From contig NZ_CANMYE010000006.1 of the NCBI RefSeq assembly GCF_947502065.1, forward strand, positions 124,001 through 188,000: a stretch of DNA of 64,000 nucleotides. Direction: 5' to 3'. Under the pieces are notes generated by a model that worked only from the letters and a program-made list of their open reading frames with translations, was not told the DNA's origin and made no database searches. Each line of letters opens with the position of its first letter. Position 1 is the first letter of the stretch. This DNA is from an uncultured Pseudoteredinibacter sp. Lineage in GTDB: Bacteria > Pseudomonadota > Gammaproteobacteria > Pseudomonadales > Cellvibrionaceae. Below, piece after piece: positions 61,441 to 64,000 of the stretch. The position numbers and the translations under genes were made by a program.

Positions 61441-63969
61441 ATGAGCAATTTGAGTAATGACAAGTCCGCAACTTCGGCGATCTCCCCTTTTACTAGCGCC
61501 CAGATAAAACAGCTATTAGAACGTTGTCGAGACATCGTTGTAGAGCACGCTGGGCCTCGGCTGGAAGAGTGTCTAGAAAGCCTAGATGAGCAACTATTAG
61601 AGTTTGCCACCGACGCCCCGACAGATGCTGAGCAGATGCAGTATTTTGATGTGCAGCGAGATTTTCGTAAGCGTTCAGCATCGCTAGTGCAGCTATTTGG
61701 AGAATGTTTGGCAGGATGCTTTATTAAGTTCTCCAATGGCCAGTTGAATACCCAAACTGGCGAAGAGAAATTTTCTCGAGACATGCTGTCCTTGGTTGAC
61801 AACGAAGATCTCGAAGAAACAATTGCTATTTCGTCAATCAACCATGCGGCAACAGATAACTTTGGCGAAAGCTTGTGGTTGGTCGCTATGCGTTTTGGGC
61901 AGTTGCGCGGCGGTAAAGAGTTACCCCCAGAGCAAAACCCTGTTAGCCCCGTACAGTTCTGTGAGTCTTTACGTCAAACGCTGCAGGCAGTGGCTTGTGC
62001 CACCAAAATAAAAATTCTTTGCTATCGCACTTTTAGCAAAATTTTCATTCCTGTTCTTGATGATATTTATCAGGAATTGAATCAATACCTTGGCTCTGAA
62101 GGTGTATTACCGGAATTAAGTTACGCGACGGCAATGGCTGCTGGCCATGCTGGAGAAGCGGTGGCGCCGGCAGATGAGGTACTTGGCGAGTCTTTTGAAG
62201 ATGTTTTTGATGAAGCTGTGCCGCAAGAACTTGGTAATGCTCCTGTGGCGGGAAATGCGGCGGGCGCCCCTGCCAATGGTTTGGCTCCTGCGCCAGGGCA
62301 GCAGGTTCGTTTGCCGGTCAGCGGCTTTGCTCCGCAAGCGAGTGCAGCAAGCCCGGACCCTTCAATGCCATCGCCTCAATATCAACAGAGCTTGGTAAAT
62401 GCAATTCGGGTATTACAAAACCATTTGGCGACTGACTCCTATCGCACAAGCACTACGCCGGCTGCTTCATTTGCTCAGGTAGAGTCGCCAAGCAACAACA
62501 AGGCCTTGATCGTTGATGAGGGCTATAGCGCCAGTTGGAAAACTGCTGCAGTACCTTCTGAAACAGGCTTTGCACCAGCGAGATCTGGAGCCACTGTCTT
62601 TAGCGGGCCGCAATTATTACAAGCGCTACAAAACCTGCAGGTGGGCATTAATTCTGGTGAAGGAAAATTAATCCGTAGTGAGGAGCTTCAAGCCGACTCG
62701 GATCAATTACAAATTCAAAGTGTTGCTCAAGTTTCGCAACAGTTAAGCAGTCAGCTCCTAGGTGCTTCGGAAGAAGAGGGGCAGGCCGTTGATGTCGATG
62801 ATATGCAGATTATTGATCTGGTAGGTATGCTATTTGATTACATGCTGTCCGATGATAACTTGCCTAATTCTGTGAAGGCTCTGTTGAGTTATTTGCACAC
62901 CCCCTTTTTGAAAATCGCTTTTATTGATCCAGACTTTTTCGAGCAAACCGATCACCCGGCTCGTTTGTTATTGAATAGCTTGGCTGAGGCCGGTACTCGT
63001 TGGGTGAGTAACGATGGTACCGCCCAATATGATATCTATCCGCGCATCAAGGCTGTTGTTTCGCGAGTATTAGAAGAGTTTCAAAACGATGTTCGCCTAT
63101 TTGCTGAATTGCTATTGGAATTCAGCGGTTACACCAAAAAAATTGCCCGCCGACAAGATTTGATTGAGCGTAGGGCAATGGAAAAAGTCCAAGGCGAGGA
63201 AAAGTTAAGAGAAGTAAAATTGCAAGTTAACGAGCAAGTTAGCATGCGTATCGAAAACACTGAGCTACCTTCGGCGGTTCTGTTGTTGTTATTGCAGCCT
63301 TGGTCCGATTATTTAGTCTTTGTGTTGCTCAGATTTGGCAAAGACTCTGAGGAGTGGCAGTTAGCTCTGACCGTGGTAGATGACGTTATTTGGACTGTGC
63401 AGCCCAAAGAGCAAGAGCAAGATAAAGCTCGCCAAATGGAAATGCATGATGGCTTGTACGAAAAGCTATCTAAGGGCTTTGATACTATTGCCTACGACCA
63501 AACTAAGGCGAATAAGCTGCTTGATGCATTATTTACTTTGCAGAAGATGGCGCTGCAAAGCCAGCCCTTACAATTTGCACCTGAGCCAATGCGATCTAAA
63601 CTGGAAACTATGGCTGCGGAAAAAGCCGGTGCGCAACCCGATGACGAAGATGTCAGTGAAGAAGAGTTGCGCATGGTGGACAGCTTGAAAATGATCGAGT
63701 TTGGTACTTGGTTCGAGTTCAGCGACGGTAAGCGCTTAAAGGTTGCCTGGTACAACTCAACCACCCTGCACTATATGTTGGTCGATCAGCTGGGTAAGAA
63801 AGTAGATTTAAAGACCGGTTTGGAACTGGCTAGAGATATGCTTTCAGGTGAGGCCAAGGTTATCTCAGGGGCAACAAAGCCATTCTTCGAGCGAGCCTTG
63901 GAAAACATCTTCCAAAGCCTAAATGCCAAAGCTGAGACTAATTCTCAGCAGGAAACTACGGAGAGTTGA
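61441..63969 (+). CDS. DUF1631 protein
   Basis: An 842-residue cytoplasmic protein of the DUF1631 family. An N-terminal helical region (FTSAQIKQLLERCRDIVVEHAGPRLEE) is followed by a low-complexity Ala/Pro-rich linker (about 240-330) and a long helical C-terminal half with LLSYLHTPFLKIAFIDPDFFEQTDHPARLLLNSLAEAGTRW, the most conserved part. WFEFSDGKRLKVAWYN near the end is a PilZ-like strand pair. ATG at 61441 is preferred over an ATG at 61417 because only the former has a purine run upstream. It is followed at once by a probable PilZ gene. Confidence 0.85.
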   Translation: MSNLSNDKSATSAISPFTSAQIKQLLERCRDIVVEHAGPRLEECLESLDEQLLEFATDAPTDAEQMQYFDVQRDFRKRSASLVQLFGECLAGCFIKFSNGQLNTQTGEEKFSRDMLSLVDNEDLEETIAISSINHAATDNFGESLWLVAMRFGQLRGGKELPPEQNPVSPVQFCESLRQTLQAVACATKIKILCYRTFSKIFIPVLDDIYQELNQYLGSEGVLPELSYATAMAAGHAGEAVAPADEVLGESFEDVFDEAVPQELGNAPVAGNAAGAPANGLAPAPGQQVRLPVSGFAPQASAASPDPSMPSPQYQQSLVNAIRVLQNHLATDSYRTSTTPAASFAQVESPSNNKALIVDEGYSASWKTAAVPSETGFAPARSGATVFSGPQLLQALQNLQVGINSGEGKLIRSEELQADSDQLQIQSVAQVSQQLSSQLLGASEEEGQAVDVDDMQIIDLVGMLFDYMLSDDNLPNSVKALLSYLHTPFLKIAFIDPDFFEQTDHPARLLLNSLAEAGTRWVSNDGTAQYDIYPRIKAVVSRVLEEFQNDVRLFAELLLEFSGYTKKIARRQDLIERRAMEKVQGEEKLREVKLQVNEQVSMRIENTELPSAVLLLLLQPWSDYLVFVLLRFGKDSEEWQLALTVVDDVIWTVQPKEQEQDKARQMEMHDGLYEKLSKGFDTIAYDQTKANKLLDALFTLQKMALQSQPLQFAPEPMRSKLETMAAEKAGAQPDDEDVSEEELRMVDSLKMIEFGTWFEFSDGKRLKVAWYNSTTLHYMLVDQLGKKVDLKTGLELARDMLSGEAKVISGATKPFFERALENIFQSLNAKAETNSQQETTES

Positions 63970-63970
63970 T

Positions 63971-64000
63971 GTGAGTGAGAATCGTCGCAGGTTAGAGCGT
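63971..64000 (+). CDS. Start of a probable PilZ-domain protein, cut by the window edge
   Basis: A GTG one base after the DUF1631 stop opens a frame reading VSENRRRLER to the window edge. The arginine-rich start is like the RxxxR c-di-GMP-binding opening of PilZ domains, and PilZ genes commonly follow DUF1631 genes. Only ten residues are visible, so the call is tentative. Confidence 0.4.
   Translation, partial: MSENRRRLER

Overview
The window is ordinary, gene-dense chromosome of a Gram-negative gammaproteobacterium, most likely a marine aerobic heterotroph of the Cellvibrionales/Spongiibacteraceae kind. This is inferred from the dsbD-aroQ-accB-accC order, ettA, a B-family DNA polymerase II, a LapD-type c-di-GMP receptor, a TonB receptor of the marine heterotroph type and a complete distal valine-degradation module. 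No rRNA, tRNA, CRISPR array, phage or recognisable transposase was seen. The genome name cannot be fixed from the sequence alone.

Layout. 1-2 kb: the 3' part of a CBS-GGDEF diguanylate cyclase and a TIGR01777-type epimerase. 2-8.9 kb: a locus controlled by a TetR regulator, with a TonB receptor, a PhoD-type phosphodiesterase/phosphatase, a secreted HAD phosphatase and a membrane-anchored paraoxonase. Two similar 7-N6-7 operator-like sites flank the TetR gene. 8.9-12.7 kb: ettA, a carotenoid oxygenase and a small DUF3144-like protein. 12.8-25.8 kb: an envelope cluster with a three-gene operon around an ABC protein whose ATPase motifs are degenerate, a secreted acetoacetate-decarboxylase-like protein, a secreted basic repeat protein, a CpxRA-like pair, an RstBA-like pair with two envelope genes lying between kinase and regulator, and an M16 lipoprotein peptidase. 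RstA-box-like sites precede both the RstB-like operon and the ABC operon, suggesting one regulon.

25.8-30.2 kb: a DUF4136 lipoprotein, a tiny membrane protein and two c-di-GMP enzymes, one with a periplasmic c-type heme motif. 30.3-37.4 kb: an AraC regulator divergent from mmsA, then isobutyryl-CoA dehydrogenase, enoyl-CoA hydratase, 3-hydroxyisobutyryl-CoA hydrolase and mmsB. This gene run is interrupted by palindromic repeat elements, including two hairpins that carry the same 51-bp core in opposite orientation. 37.7-41.7 kb: a secreted alpha/beta hydrolase coupled to a NatAB-like ABC exporter, then a YceI protein. 41.8-46.2 kb: accC, accB, aroQ, dsbD.

46.5-64 kb: a TPR lipoprotein, lapD, a PCu(A)C copper chaperone, a DUF2333 protein, polB, a PAS-GGDEF-EAL protein, a 283-bp palindromic element, a DGPF/YCII protein coupled to an ECF42-type sigma factor, a PfkB-family kinase, the mrcB penicillin-binding protein, a TPR lipoprotein, a DUF1631 protein and the first codons of a probable PilZ protein. 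Five GGDEF/EAL proteins in 64 kb point to heavy c-di-GMP signalling. The strongest candidates for undescribed biology are the envelope cluster at 12.8-25.8 kb, the paraoxonase locus and the flipped-core palindromes near 33 kb.
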